Source: Parasphingopyxis sp. CP4
Lineage (GTDB): Bacteria; Pseudomonadota; Alphaproteobacteria; Sphingomonadales; Sphingomonadaceae
Direction of reading: 5' to 3'
DNA: 64,000 bases
NCBI RefSeq assembly: GCF_013378055.1
Contig: NZ_CP051130.1
Coordinates: forward strand, 1,364,001-1,428,000
Shown: one piece after another, positions 25,348 through 33,361 of the stretch
Layout of the letters: each line of letters begins with the position of its first letter
Position numbering within the stretch: the first letter of the stretch is position 1
Made by a program: the position numbers and the translations under genes
The notes under the pieces: generated by a model
Seen by the model: the letters and a program-made list of their open reading frames with translations, nothing else
The model's database searches: none
Told to the model about the DNA's origin: nothing

Positions 25348-27348
25348 ATGAGGGTAGCGCGCACATTTTGGAATTCAGCAGGCATGGGCCTCGCACTGGC
25401 GGCTGTCCCGTCTAGCGCACAATCGCCGTCCATTGAGACGGGTGCCCTTCGCGAAGCCCCAGCCGCTGGTGTGGCGACCGAAGCAACCCGACGCGCCAAT
25501 GCTGCCATTGCCGCACGCCTTCCGCTCGCCGACCAATCCGATTTTGTCGATGCACGCCGCGGACGCATTGCGCAGATCGAGGGTGAAGCAATCCTGGCTG
25601 AGGACGGGTCGGTAGTCTGGCCGATTGCCGGCCAAGCCTTTCTGTCCGAGGATGCTCCGGATACGGCCAACCCGTCTTTGTGGCGGCAATCGGTTCTGAC
25701 CGCAGAGCACGGCCTGTTCGAGGTCACCGAGGGTATCTGGCAGATCCGTGGCTACGACCTGTCCGTCATGACGATTATCGAGGGCGAGACCGGCTGGATC
25801 ATTGTCGATCCTCTCACCACGACGGAGACCGCCGCGGCCGCATTGGCCCTTGTCCAGGAAACGCTGGGCGAACGACCGGTTACCGGCATGCTCTACACCC
25901 ACTCCCATGCCGACCATTTTGGTGGTGCGCGCGGAATACTCGATGAAGAAGAGATTGCAGCACGGAATGTTCCGGTGCTGGCGCCGATCGGGTTTTCGGA
26001 AACCGCCGTCGCCGAAAATCTGCTCGCCGGCCCCCATATGAGTCGGCGCGCAACCTTGATGTTCGGGCAGGTCATCCCGCCCTCGCCTGAGTCTCATATC
26101 GGATCCGGCCTTGGCCCCGGCATTCCGCAGGGTTCAGTCAGCCTGGTCCTGCCGACTGAAGAGATATCGGGTCGCGGCACGCGGCGGACGATCGACGGGG
26201 TGGAGTTTGAATTTATCGACGCCGCCGGAACCGAAGCACCGGCCGAGTTCATGTTTTACCTGCCAGCAAGCCGCGCGCTGCACACAGCCGAAGTCGCCAC
26301 TGGCACGCTCCATAATGTCCTCACCATGCGCGGCGCGCGAGTGCGCGATTCCCTCGCCTGGAGCCGGGCCATCGATCATGTGCTGATCCATTATGGTGCG
26401 CAGTCGGATGTGGTGCTCGCCTCGCACCACTGGCCAAGCTGGGGCACGGACAATGTCATCAGCTTTCTCAGCGGACAGCGCGACATCTATCGCTACATCC
26501 ACGATCAAACACTGCGCCGGGCGAATAGTGGCGCGACAATGATCGAGGCAGCCGAGGCGATCAGCGAACCCGATTTCACGCGCGATGCCTTTGATACACG
26601 CGGCTATTATGGGACGCTCAATCACAACGCCAAGGCCGTCTATCAATTCTATTTCGGCTGGTGGGGCGGTGTGATGGCCGAATTCAACCGCCTGCCGCAC
26701 GCCGAATCCGCGGCTCGCTATGTCGAGGCCATGGGCGGGCGGGACGCTACGCTGGATCGTGGGATCGCTGCCTTTGATAGCGGCGATTATCGCTGGGCAT
26801 CGGAAATCCTGAACCATCTCGTCTTCGCCACTCCGCAAGACGAGCAAGGGCGGACCTGGCTTGCCGCAGCCTATGAGCAACTCGGCTTCCAGGCAGAGAG
26901 TGGCCCGTGGCGCAGCTATTATCTCGGCGCGGCCAGCGAGCTGCGTAACGGCGTCCCCGATGCTGGCGGAGCGCGGCTCGGCAATGCGGACTTCCTCCGC
27001 GCCGTCCCGACCTTGGACATGTTCGACATGCTCGCCTCCCGCTATGCGCCGGAACGGCTGGATCGGGATCCGTTCGCGGTGAATTTCGTGTTCCGGGATA
27101 CCGGCGAGACAATAGGCGTCGAGATCGGTCGCAGCGTGATCGTACCACGCGACCAGGGATCCGAAACACCAGCCGCTACACTCACGCTCGATCGGCCGAG
27201 CTTTGAAGGCATGCTGCTTGGAACGGCGACACCGGCTGCTCTGATGCAATCGGGCGCATTGGAGATCAGTGGCGATGGCACGGCTGTCGCGGGATTTCTC
27301 GGCTTACTCGAGCAGCCGACCTTCTGGTTCGCGACTGCCACGCCTTAG
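25348..27348 (+). CDS. Alkyl sulfatase (SdsA1/YjcS type, metallo-beta-lactamase fold)
   Basis: A 666-residue secreted hydrolase that cleaves alkyl sulfate esters (for example dodecyl sulfate) to alcohol and sulfate. It has an N-terminal signal-like segment (ALAAVPSSAQS), the metallo-beta-lactamase zinc motif THSHADH at residues 184-190 with later ligands around HTAEVATGTLHN, the sulfatase dimerisation segment, and a C-terminal SCP2-like domain (from about residue 540, GNADFLRAV). Length is standard for the family. AGAGGGAG precedes the ATG. Sulfate released could feed the cysDNC route. Confidence 0.92.
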   Translation: MRVARTFWNSAGMGLALAAVPSSAQSPSIETGALREAPAAGVATEATRRANAAIAARLPLADQSDFVDARRGRIAQIEGEAILAEDGSVVWPIAGQAFLSEDAPDTANPSLWRQSVLTAEHGLFEVTEGIWQIRGYDLSVMTIIEGETGWIIVDPLTTTETAAAALALVQETLGERPVTGMLYTHSHADHFGGARGILDEEEIAARNVPVLAPIGFSETAVAENLLAGPHMSRRATLMFGQVIPPSPESHIGSGLGPGIPQGSVSLVLPTEEISGRGTRRTIDGVEFEFIDAAGTEAPAEFMFYLPASRALHTAEVATGTLHNVLTMRGARVRDSLAWSRAIDHVLIHYGAQSDVVLASHHWPSWGTDNVISFLSGQRDIYRYIHDQTLRRANSGATMIEAAEAISEPDFTRDAFDTRGYYGTLNHNAKAVYQFYFGWWGGVMAEFNRLPHAESAARYVEAMGGRDATLDRGIAAFDSGDYRWASEILNHLVFATPQDEQGRTWLAAAYEQLGFQAESGPWRSYYLGAASELRNGVPDAGGARLGNADFLRAVPTLDMFDMLASRYAPERLDRDPFAVNFVFRDTGETIGVEIGRSVIVPRDQGSETPAATLTLDRPSFEGMLLGTATPAALMQSGALEISGDGTAVAGFLGLLEQPTFWFATATP

Positions 27349-27489
27349 GTGACTGCAATCTGGGTAGATTGTGACTCCACCGAAACAATCTGCTAACCTT
27401 GCGTGGCGAGCCGAGCGACCGTCGCGTTTCTCGAGCGGCGCGTGCCCGAGAGCTATAAGCCGGGCTATGGGGACTAAGGGGAGATAATT

Positions 27490-27963
27490 ATGAAAAATCT
27501 TGTGGGAGGCGGCATGCTTGCCGCCGCGCTTTTCTGCGCGAGTACGGCACAGGCCGAAAACTTCACCTATGAAGTCACCTGGGGTGATGTGAACATGGTG
27601 GGTGGCATTGGCGCCGATGGAACCTGGGGCCGAGGCGGTACAGTCTCAGGCACCTATGTGACTACGCTTGCAGATGGCGGCGCCATTAACGGCACGATCA
27701 GCTGTGTCGGCATGGACCAAGCACCATCGGAAAGCGTGTTCGCGCTGACCTTGGCATGCGATGCCACGCGGGAAGGCGCGAGCGAAGCCACGGCGATCGC
27801 CTATGGCTGCAACTATCTCGGCGAGCGAGGTCCCGATACCGCTTTGGGCTGTGTCGGCGGCATTCGCAATGCAGAAGGCGACGCGGCTCCTCGACTGGGT
27901 TCGGTAACAATGCATTGGCATTCGGCGACCGCAGCCCATGGCACAGGACAATGGTACGAATAA
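27490..27963 (+). CDS. Small secreted hypothetical protein
   Basis: A 157-residue protein with a signal peptide (GGMLAAALFCASTAQAEN) and a mature part of about 133 residues rich in Gly and Thr, with four Cys (ISCVG, LACDA, YGCNY, LGCVG) that could make two disulfides. No motif is recognised. AGGGGAGATAATT precedes the ATG. It probably forms its own unit, ended by the hairpin at 27985-28022. Confidence 0.78.
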   Translation: MKNLVGGGMLAAALFCASTAQAENFTYEVTWGDVNMVGGIGADGTWGRGGTVSGTYVTTLADGGAINGTISCVGMDQAPSESVFALTLACDATREGASEATAIAYGCNYLGERGPDTALGCVGGIRNAEGDAAPRLGSVTMHWHSATAAHGTGQWYE

Positions 27964-27984
27964 CCACTGCTAACTGACATTCTG

Positions 27985-28022
27985 CCCGCCATATTGCGTC
28001 CTATCGGTCGCGATATGGCGGG
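27985..28022 (+). terminator. Hairpin after secreted protein gene
   Basis: CCCGCCATAT (27985-27994) pairs perfectly with ATATGGCGGG (28013-28022). The following bases are only mildly T-rich (TAAATTG), so it is a possible rather than certain terminator. Confidence 0.55.
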
Positions 28023-28250
28023 TAAATTGCATCCGCCTAACGCGCTGCGCGAGCCCCCAATTTGCCCCGCCTTGGCAATCTAAGCCTTTGCTCCGACTGA
28101 CATCCAGACGGCGTCGATCGGGTCCCATGCGTGACCTGCGACACATAATCCCCTGCAAAAACTGTGAGGCAGCGCACAGCTCCCTTTGTCCAATCGCCGT
28201 AGAACAATCTTCGTAACGAGGGACTTCCCCCTCAGTGACGGAGAATGACA
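28023..28250. other. Intergenic leader upstream of micro-ORFs
   Basis: Within the 560-base stretch between 27964 and 28525 that has no conventional gene, this part carries no recognisable coding frame. A small hairpin (GAGGG with CCCTC at 28218-28233) stands just before the first micro-ORF ribosome-binding site. No clear promoter boxes could be assigned. Confidence 0.4.
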
Positions 28251-28334
28251 ATGCATTACGCTTTGACTTCAGTGTTCGCGGCCGCTGCCACCCTCACCTG
28301 TTTTGGCAGCACGCTCGCGGTCCTCAGCTTCTAA
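28251..28334 (+). CDS. Membrane micro-ORF 1 (27 aa)
   Basis: A 27-codon frame with ATG preceded by GGAGAATGACA (Shine-Dalgarno at ideal spacing), encoding one hydrophobic helix with the core AAAATLTCFGSTLAVL and no charged side chain. It is followed 36 bases later by a second micro-ORF encoding a similar peptide: both share M-x-Y, an A-A-x-A-T stretch and F-G-x-T-L. Two tandem, similar frames each with its own ribosome-binding site are unlikely by chance. Function is unknown; small single-helix proteins often tune membrane complexes or act as toxins, but nothing here decides this. Confidence 0.6.
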   Translation: MHYALTSVFAAAATLTCFGSTLAVLSF

Positions 28335-28370
28335 CCACCAACCCATTCAACCCAACTCAGGAGAATTATC

Positions 28371-28442
28371 ATGGCCTATATTCTTGCAGCATCGGCTACC
28401 GCAGTCAGCTTCGGAGCCACCCTTATGCTCATGGCCGCCTAG
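28371..28442 (+). CDS. Membrane micro-ORF 2 (23 aa)
   Basis: A 23-codon frame with ATG at 28371 after AGGAGAATTATC, an excellent ribosome-binding site. The peptide is wholly hydrophobic (ILAASATAVSFGATLMLM) and aligns with micro-ORF 1 at 8 of 19 positions from the first Ala-Ala pair onward. It ends in TAG and is followed by an imperfect 10-bp hairpin. Likely cotranscribed with micro-ORF 1 as a two-gene unit made by duplication. Confidence 0.62.
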   Translation: MAYILAASATAVSFGATLMLMAA

Positions 28443-28462
28443 TGCGACCCACAGTTCGCGGT

Positions 28463-28499
28463 GCCTGACCGGGAGAATCCCTTTCCCTTCCGGTCGGGC
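28463..28499 (+). terminator. Hairpin after micro-ORFs
   Basis: GCCTGACCGG pairs with CCGGTCGGGC (one T-G pair) around a 17-base loop. It lies 20 bases after micro-ORF 2 and before the convergent glmU end. No T-run directly follows, so termination may be factor-assisted or simply structural. Confidence 0.5.
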
Positions 28500-28525
28500 C
28501 CGCGTCGTTTCAATTGTAGTGAAGA

Positions 28526-29905
28526 CTAGTCCTTTGACGCCTTTTTGCGCGTCATCACATCCCGAAATTTTTTGGCCCAGCCGGGTTTTGCGCTCTGCTC
28601 GCCGCGGGCAACGCCCAGCGCATTAGCCTCGACATCCCTCGTGACGACCGATCCGGCGCCAACAATGGCGCCATCGCCAACCTTCACGGGCGCGACCAGC
28701 GCGCTGTTCGAGCCGATAAAGGCGCCCGCGCCGATCTCGGTCTGATATTTGAAGAAACCATCATAATTACAGGTGATTGTACCGGCACCAATATTGGCGC
28801 CCGGCCCAACGGTCGCGTCACCCAGATAGGTCAGGTGACTGGCCTTGGCCCCTTCGCCGAGCACCGCTTTCTTCATCTCGACGAAATTGCCGACCTTGGA
28901 TCCCTGCTCCATGACTGCCCCGGGACGCAGCCGTGCATAGGGGCCGACCGAGCAACCCGGACCGATTGATGCGCCCTCGATATGCGAGAAAGCGTGGATC
29001 GTTGCGCCATCGGCAACTGTGACGCCCGGCCCAAAGCGGACCTGCGGTTCGATGGTCACGTCGCGGCCAATCTCGCTATCGTGACTGAACCAGACCGTAG
29101 CCGGATCAACCAGGGATGCGCCGCCAGCCATGATCGCAGCCCGTTTCCGTTCCTGCCAGTCGCGTTCGACATCTGCGAGTTCAGCACGGCTGTTAATGCC
29201 CGCAACTTCCCAGGCATCGGCTTCGATCACCGCGCTGTGCCGCCCATCATTCTGGGCCACCATAACCATGTCCGGTAGATAATATTCGCCCTGCGCATTA
29301 TCGTTGCCGACCTGATCGAGTAGCGCGAACATATCGCCGGCGCGCGCGACGATCAGCCCGCTATTGCAGAGATTGACGGCGCGCTCGCTCTCGCTCGCGT
29401 CCTTGAACTCAACCATCTTTTCGATCCGGCCCTCGCCATCGGCAATGATCCGGCCATAAGCCAGTGGATCATCCGGACGAAACGCCAGAACAACAGAGGC
29501 TGGGGAATCGTCCGCATGGAGCCGATCCAGCATCGCTGCGACGGTTTCTGCGCACACCATCGGCACATCGCCAAAGCATGCGAGAACATCACCTTCGAAA
29601 TCCTTGAGCGCCGAGCGCGCCTGCATAGCCGCATGACCAGTTCCCAGCTGCTGTTCCTGCAAGGCTATGTTGGCGCCGCGCTCGGCAACGAAAGGTTCGA
29701 CCTCTTCGCGGCCGACGCCAAGCACGACAACCGTCTGGGCAGGTTCCAGCCTGTTCAGCGAATCCATCAGATGGCCCAGCATTGGTTTACCGGCGATCGG
29801 GTGCAGCACTTTGTGGCGCGCAGATTTCATGCGCGTGCCTTTGCCGGCCGCCAATATGATGGCGGCGAACGGGCCGGGCGTTTCTATCTTGGTCGTTTCG
29901 CTCAT
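28526..29905 (-). CDS. glmU: Bifunctional GlcNAc-1-phosphate uridyltransferase / GlcN-1-P acetyltransferase
   Basis: Makes UDP-GlcNAc, the last two steps after GlmS and GlmM. The 459-residue protein has the nucleotidyltransferase N-terminal domain (about 10-235; signature LAAGKGTRMKSARHKVLHPIAGKP and the CFGDVPMV segment) and a left-handed beta-helix acetyltransferase domain (about 255-459; repeats such as IGPGCSVGPYARLRPGA and the active-site region NYDGFFKYQTEIG). The ATG at 29905 is chosen because the upstream extension has no family similarity. It is divergent from gph. Confidence 0.96.
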   Translation of the reverse strand: MSETTKIETPGPFAAIILAAGKGTRMKSARHKVLHPIAGKPMLGHLMDSLNRLEPAQTVVVLGVGREEVEPFVAERGANIALQEQQLGTGHAAMQARSALKDFEGDVLACFGDVPMVCAETVAAMLDRLHADDSPASVVLAFRPDDPLAYGRIIADGEGRIEKMVEFKDASESERAVNLCNSGLIVARAGDMFALLDQVGNDNAQGEYYLPDMVMVAQNDGRHSAVIEADAWEVAGINSRAELADVERDWQERKRAAIMAGGASLVDPATVWFSHDSEIGRDVTIEPQVRFGPGVTVADGATIHAFSHIEGASIGPGCSVGPYARLRPGAVMEQGSKVGNFVEMKKAVLGEGAKASHLTYLGDATVGPGANIGAGTITCNYDGFFKYQTEIGAGAFIGSNSALVAPVKVGDGAIVGAGSVVTRDVEANALGVARGEQSAKPGWAKKFRDVMTRKKASKD

Positions 29906-29974
29906 TACGCTGGGCGGTCTGCCAGCAAATGCTTTCCATTTCCATAGCCCTATCAATTCCGGGCCTGAACAGGC

Positions 29975-30658
29975 ATGGGCGAGCGCATGGCAGACTTCCC
30001 TTTCGATATTGTCGGCTTTGATCTCGACGGCACCTTGCTCGACACCAGTGACGAGCTCACCCTTTCGTTGAACCATGCCCTATCGACAGTCGATATACCG
30101 CCTCTCACTCAGGCTGAAGTGCGGCCAATGGTGGGGCTTGGAGCCAAGCATATGCTGCGCATGGGACTCCGGGCATCTGGCGCTGGAGACGATGCCCTGG
30201 CGGACCGTTTGCTCCCGATACTGGTCGATCATTATGATGCGCATCTGGGCTCGGGATCCCCACCATTTCCGGGGCTGATCACGGCGATGGATGATTTGGC
30301 CGACGTCGGAGTGCGCTTTGCGATTGTCACGAACAAATATGAACGCCTGGCCGTAAAGCTCTTGGATAAAACGGGTTTTGCAAGACACTTTGAGGCGATC
30401 ATCGGTGGCGACACTCTGCCCGGCGGCAAGCGCAAGCCAGATGCAGCACCCATTCTCCAGATGATCAATCGATCCGGCGGCGGGCGCGCGGCTTTTATCG
30501 GCGACTCAATCTATGACGTCGAGGCGGCGCGCAATGCCGGAATCCCGAGCGTCGTCGTCAGCTTCGGATTTCTGCATCAGCCGGTCGAGGAGCTCGGCGC
30601 CGATGCGGTGATCGATCATTATGATGCACTTGTGCAGACGCTGCGCATACTCAGCTAG
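29975..30658 (+). CDS. gph: Phosphoglycolate phosphatase-like HAD hydrolase
   Basis: A 227-residue HAD-superfamily phosphatase. Motif I DLDGTLLDT, motif II IVTNK, Lys motif GGKRKPDAAP and motif IV IGDSIYDVEAARNAG are all present, with a helical cap domain between motifs I and II. This is the pattern of Gph, which removes 2-phosphoglycolate from DNA repair or oxygenase side reactions. An in-frame ATG at 29987 is an alternative start. Related phosphatases with other substrates cannot be ruled out. Confidence 0.85.
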   Translation: MGERMADFPFDIVGFDLDGTLLDTSDELTLSLNHALSTVDIPPLTQAEVRPMVGLGAKHMLRMGLRASGAGDDALADRLLPILVDHYDAHLGSGSPPFPGLITAMDDLADVGVRFAIVTNKYERLAVKLLDKTGFARHFEAIIGGDTLPGGKRKPDAAPILQMINRSGGGRAAFIGDSIYDVEAARNAGIPSVVVSFGFLHQPVEELGADAVIDHYDALVQTLRILS

Positions 30659-30683
30659 GCCAACTGCGCGCGACTGAGAGGCT

Positions 30684-31700
30684 CTAGCTCTTTCGCCATT
30701 TGGTCCAAAGATGCCGCGCGAGCATCAGCGGCGGCATCCGCAGCCAATGCGATCGAACATAGAAAGCAAGGCGAGTGCCCTTGCGTGTCTCGCGGCCCCA
30801 GTCATCGCGCGCCAGCAAGCGGCGAATATACAGTGCGTCGCCTCTCCGGCCCCGCCCAGCGACATCGCCATCGACCGGTGTGCCATAGACGGCCTCGGCC
30901 AGACGCACGGCCCGAGCCACCGGCTTGGCCAGCTCATGCCGGCTCGCCCGCTCGCTAAGCGCCTGCCAAAAACCCGCCTGTTCGCCAAAATCGCGCAGCA
31001 ACCGATCGATATCCCAGAGATTGCGCAACCCACCGGCCAAATCGCCATCCGCAAACAAATGGGCTGCGGCGTGGCAGATCATGTCGGCTGGTGAGAGGAT
31101 GTAGAGGCCGTTTTCCAGCTGAACCGCGTCATCGAGCATCGCTTGCGGATCGGGCGTCGGGCCGGCCGTCAGCGGCAGGATAGTGTGGTGGACATCAATC
31201 ATCCGATCGCGTTCGTTGTGAATGAGCGGTGGCAGCTCATGCATGTGATCGCGATAATAGGCATCATCATATTCGTCGTCTTTCACCCATTCCCAGCCAC
31301 CCCGATCGATGAGGGCGCGTTCGACATCATCCAGCGCATCGCGCCGCACGAGAATATCGAGATCCCCGATCGACCGTCCGATCCCCGGCGACAGCCCGGC
31401 GGCCACATAGGCCGTACCCTTGAGCAGCACGACGGGCGTATCGAGCGGCGCAAGCACGCGGCGCGCCATCTCCGCTTCCCAAAGCGCCTGGCGCCTGCCG
31501 ATATCGGCCGATCGGCGCGTGTCCGCGAACAACCGCGCAACGGAGTCTGGCAGATCGAGGCCGTCCAGCCGGTGTGCAAGCGTGCCGATCAACTGCTCGG
31601 CACGGGCCATGGTGATCAGCGCTGTCCAGCCTTGCGATCCCAGTCCGGCGGTCGATGACGGGTCGCTAAGCGCGCGTGTAAGGATGCCCGCATCCATCAT
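30684..31700 (-). CDS. Nucleotidyltransferase-family protein of HPr-rel-A cassette
   Basis: A 338-residue protein of the uncharacterised nucleotidyltransferase family (PF14907). The catalytic fold is seen as VVLLKGTAYVAAGLSPGIGRSIGDLDILVRR, with the G-x-L-D-x-L acid pair, and a helical C-terminal half that includes ICHAAAHLFADGDLAGGLRNLWDIDRLL. The same family occurs in some lasso-peptide clusters next to HprK-like kinases. Its start overlaps the kinase stop (ATGA). It is the last gene of a four-gene unit. The chemical group it transfers is unknown. Confidence 0.87.
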   Translation of the reverse strand: MMDAGILTRALSDPSSTAGLGSQGWTALITMARAEQLIGTLAHRLDGLDLPDSVARLFADTRRSADIGRRQALWEAEMARRVLAPLDTPVVLLKGTAYVAAGLSPGIGRSIGDLDILVRRDALDDVERALIDRGGWEWVKDDEYDDAYYRDHMHELPPLIHNERDRMIDVHHTILPLTAGPTPDPQAMLDDAVQLENGLYILSPADMICHAAAHLFADGDLAGGLRNLWDIDRLLRDFGEQAGFWQALSERASRHELAKPVARAVRLAEAVYGTPVDGDVAGRGRRGDALYIRRLLARDDWGRETRKGTRLAFYVRSHWLRMPPLMLARHLWTKWRKS

Positions 31701-32557
31701 ATGGCAAGCTCCGCCCAGAGCTGCTCGACGCTTTCTATCGCTGCATTCGTATCGGGATAATCGACGGCCCGCGTCGGGATTGTCTTCACCAGCTTCGCCA
31801 GCGCATCAAAGCCTGGCTCCCCCAGCGCGACATAATTGGTCGAGGCCTGGGTCAAGCGGGCAAATACCTCTGCCTCGCCGATTTTGCGGACCTCCGGCGC
31901 ATGGCCGAAGCGCGGGAACAACAGCAATGCCGGTTGCGCTAGCTGCTCCATCTGCGCAATCGCACTATCGGGCGGCCTCAGATGGCGGATATCACCCTTG
32001 GGCGTATCGTGCATCAGCGGCCCCAGTCGTTCTGCATCTACCTGCCCGTCAAACAGCCCTATCGCCTCATTCTTCAGGCTGACGAGCCTTGGAAAGGCGT
32101 GGATCGCGCCCGTCTCAAGGTCGAGCAGCGCAAACTCATCGCCCATGAAGCGCCAGCCGCGCTCGCCGAGCAGTGCGGAAAGCGTCGATTTGCCGGCTCC
32201 GGACTCTCCGGTCATCAGCAGCGCCTTGCCATCCCGTTCAACGGCCGAAGCATGAAGTAGAAGGTATCTCCGCTGGCCGAGTGCCATTTGCAGGTTCATT
32301 CCCATCTCCGCACCAAGCATGCCATGCGCAAGCGAGAGCGGCGCGGCATCGGGCAGCATATAATCGCCGCCGATCATGACAGAAGGTCGGATCAGCTTGC
32401 GCCAGGGTCGCTGGGCAAACAGGCGAACCGTGAAATCAGGGATCTCGGGTTTTGGATAGCCGCGATACAAGGCTCGCATCTGGTCTAGCGGCTCGCGCCA
32501 ATCCGATCCGATCCGGAAGCCCGTCTGCCCGACGGTGACAGAAAAGCTGTGCTTCAT
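31697..32557 (-). CDS. HprK-related kinase A
   Basis: A 286-residue protein related to HPr kinase/phosphorylase. From the ATG at 32557 the P-loop is GESGAGKST at residues 117-125, preceded by the HAS segment (102-104) and followed by WRFMGDEFALLDLETG, where HprK has its catalytic acid. The kind known as HprK-rel-A is found only with a PqqD-like protein, as here. There is no PTS HPr in this context, so the phosphate acceptor is probably a peptide or protein of the cassette. ATG at 32566 is an alternative; 32557 overlaps the PqqD stop as ATGA and is preferred. Confidence 0.9.
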   Translation of the reverse strand: MKHSFSVTVGQTGFRIGSDWREPLDQMRALYRGYPKPEIPDFTVRLFAQRPWRKLIRPSVMIGGDYMLPDAAPLSLAHGMLGAEMGMNLQMALGQRRYLLLHASAVERDGKALLMTGESGAGKSTLSALLGERGWRFMGDEFALLDLETGAIHAFPRLVSLKNEAIGLFDGQVDAERLGPLMHDTPKGDIRHLRPPDSAIAQMEQLAQPALLLFPRFGHAPEVRKIGEAEVFARLTQASTNYVALGEPGFDALAKLVKTIPTRAVDYPDTNAAIESVEQLWAELAI

Positions 32558-32835
32558 GTCCGCCATACCAGTCCGGCCGCTTCGAGTTCATCGATCCGCG
32601 CCGCCAGCGCCTCGGCCAGGTCACCGCTATCGGCAAAGTCATAAACGCGCTGGAGTCGGTTGAGCAACGCACCGGAATCCGCCGGGCCTTCGCCCAATGC
32701 ATCCAGGATCTGCGGCGCTGGTGGGGCAACAATATGGGTGAGGCCCGAGGATCGATGAAAGATCAACGCAACGCCATCCAGCTCCACCAGGCGCCGGGCC
32801 TCAGGCGGATCGGCGCGATAGACGGGTGCGGTCAT
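32554..32835 (-). CDS. PqqD-like peptide chaperone of HPr-rel-A cassette
   Basis: A 93-residue PqqD-fold protein (RRE-like peptide-recognition domain) with the pattern VELDGVALIFHRSSGLTHIVAPPAPQILDALGEG followed by a three-helix segment ending IDELEAAGLVWRT. PqqD proteins bind the leader of a precursor peptide and present it to modifying enzymes. The stop overlaps the kinase gene start. It begins 19 bases after the Tat-type protein gene. Assignment to the HPr-rel-A subgroup follows from context and size. Confidence 0.88.
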   Translation of the reverse strand: MTAPVYRADPPEARRLVELDGVALIFHRSSGLTHIVAPPAPQILDALGEGPADSGALLNRLQRVYDFADSGDLAEALAARIDELEAAGLVWRT

Positions 32836-32854
32836 AAGGGATCTCGAAGGAGCG

Positions 32855-33277
32855 CTAGCTCCGCGACATCTGGATCGATGCGTAGCAGGTAAAGCCGCTC
32901 TGGCCGGACTGCAGGCGGCGAATATAATTGGTGTAAGCTTGGCTCTGGTCATAGCCATAGCCCGGGATTCGACCACCACCCAGCACGGCATCGCGAACTT
33001 CTTCGCCAATCAAATTGCGGCCCGGCGGCGGAAAGGCGCCCGGTGTTCCGGGTGGAACAACCGAACCGTCCGCAGCGATATAATTGCCCATCCGCCCAGG
33101 ATCAGGAATCGGGATCTCGCACGCCATGACCGAAATCTGCGTTTGCGCCAGCGCGGGACGCACGGTGACAACCGTCGACGCAGCTGCAGCGCCAAGCGCC
33201 AGCACCTGGCGCCTGCCGGGCTTAGTCATACCAGTTTCGCCTGTTTCAGGCGGCGTATCGTCGCTCGTACCGGTCAT
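32855..33277 (-). CDS. Tat-signal-like small protein, candidate substrate of HPr-rel-A cassette
   Basis: A 140-residue protein with a polar N-terminus, a twin-arginine segment GRRQVLALGAAAASTVVTV and an Ala-rich cleavage region (RPALAQ). The mature part is about 95 residues, rich in Gly and Pro (VPPGTPGAFPPPGRN), with two Cys (VMACEIP and FTCYASI) and a C-terminal Ser (IQMSRS). It is the first gene of the four-gene unit. The ATG at 33277 has AGGAAGGAACGC upstream; ATG 33229 has a weaker site and lacks the polar extension. No known enzyme motif is visible. A substrate role is inferred from position. Confidence 0.8.
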   Translation of the reverse strand: MTGTSDDTPPETGETGMTKPGRRQVLALGAAAASTVVTVRPALAQTQISVMACEIPIPDPGRMGNYIAADGSVVPPGTPGAFPPPGRNLIGEEVRDAVLGGGRIPGYGYDQSQAYTNYIRRLQSGQSGFTCYASIQMSRS

Positions 33278-33361
33278 GCGTTCCTTCCTGCGTTGCCATC
33301 CTGATGCTAGTCATTCTCGCACCGACTGGCGAGTGTAACAATAGCGCTGTATCAGGACATC

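Noticed and set aside
26134-27249. 371-codon open frame antisense to the alkylsulfatase gene
   Set aside because: The plus-strand protein has complete catalytic motifs; the antisense frame has none and no ribosome-binding site.
28235-28468. 77-codon frame overlapping both micro-ORFs in another phase
   Set aside because: Its composition is irregular and its start lacks a ribosome-binding site, whereas the two micro-ORFs have ideal sites and similar products.
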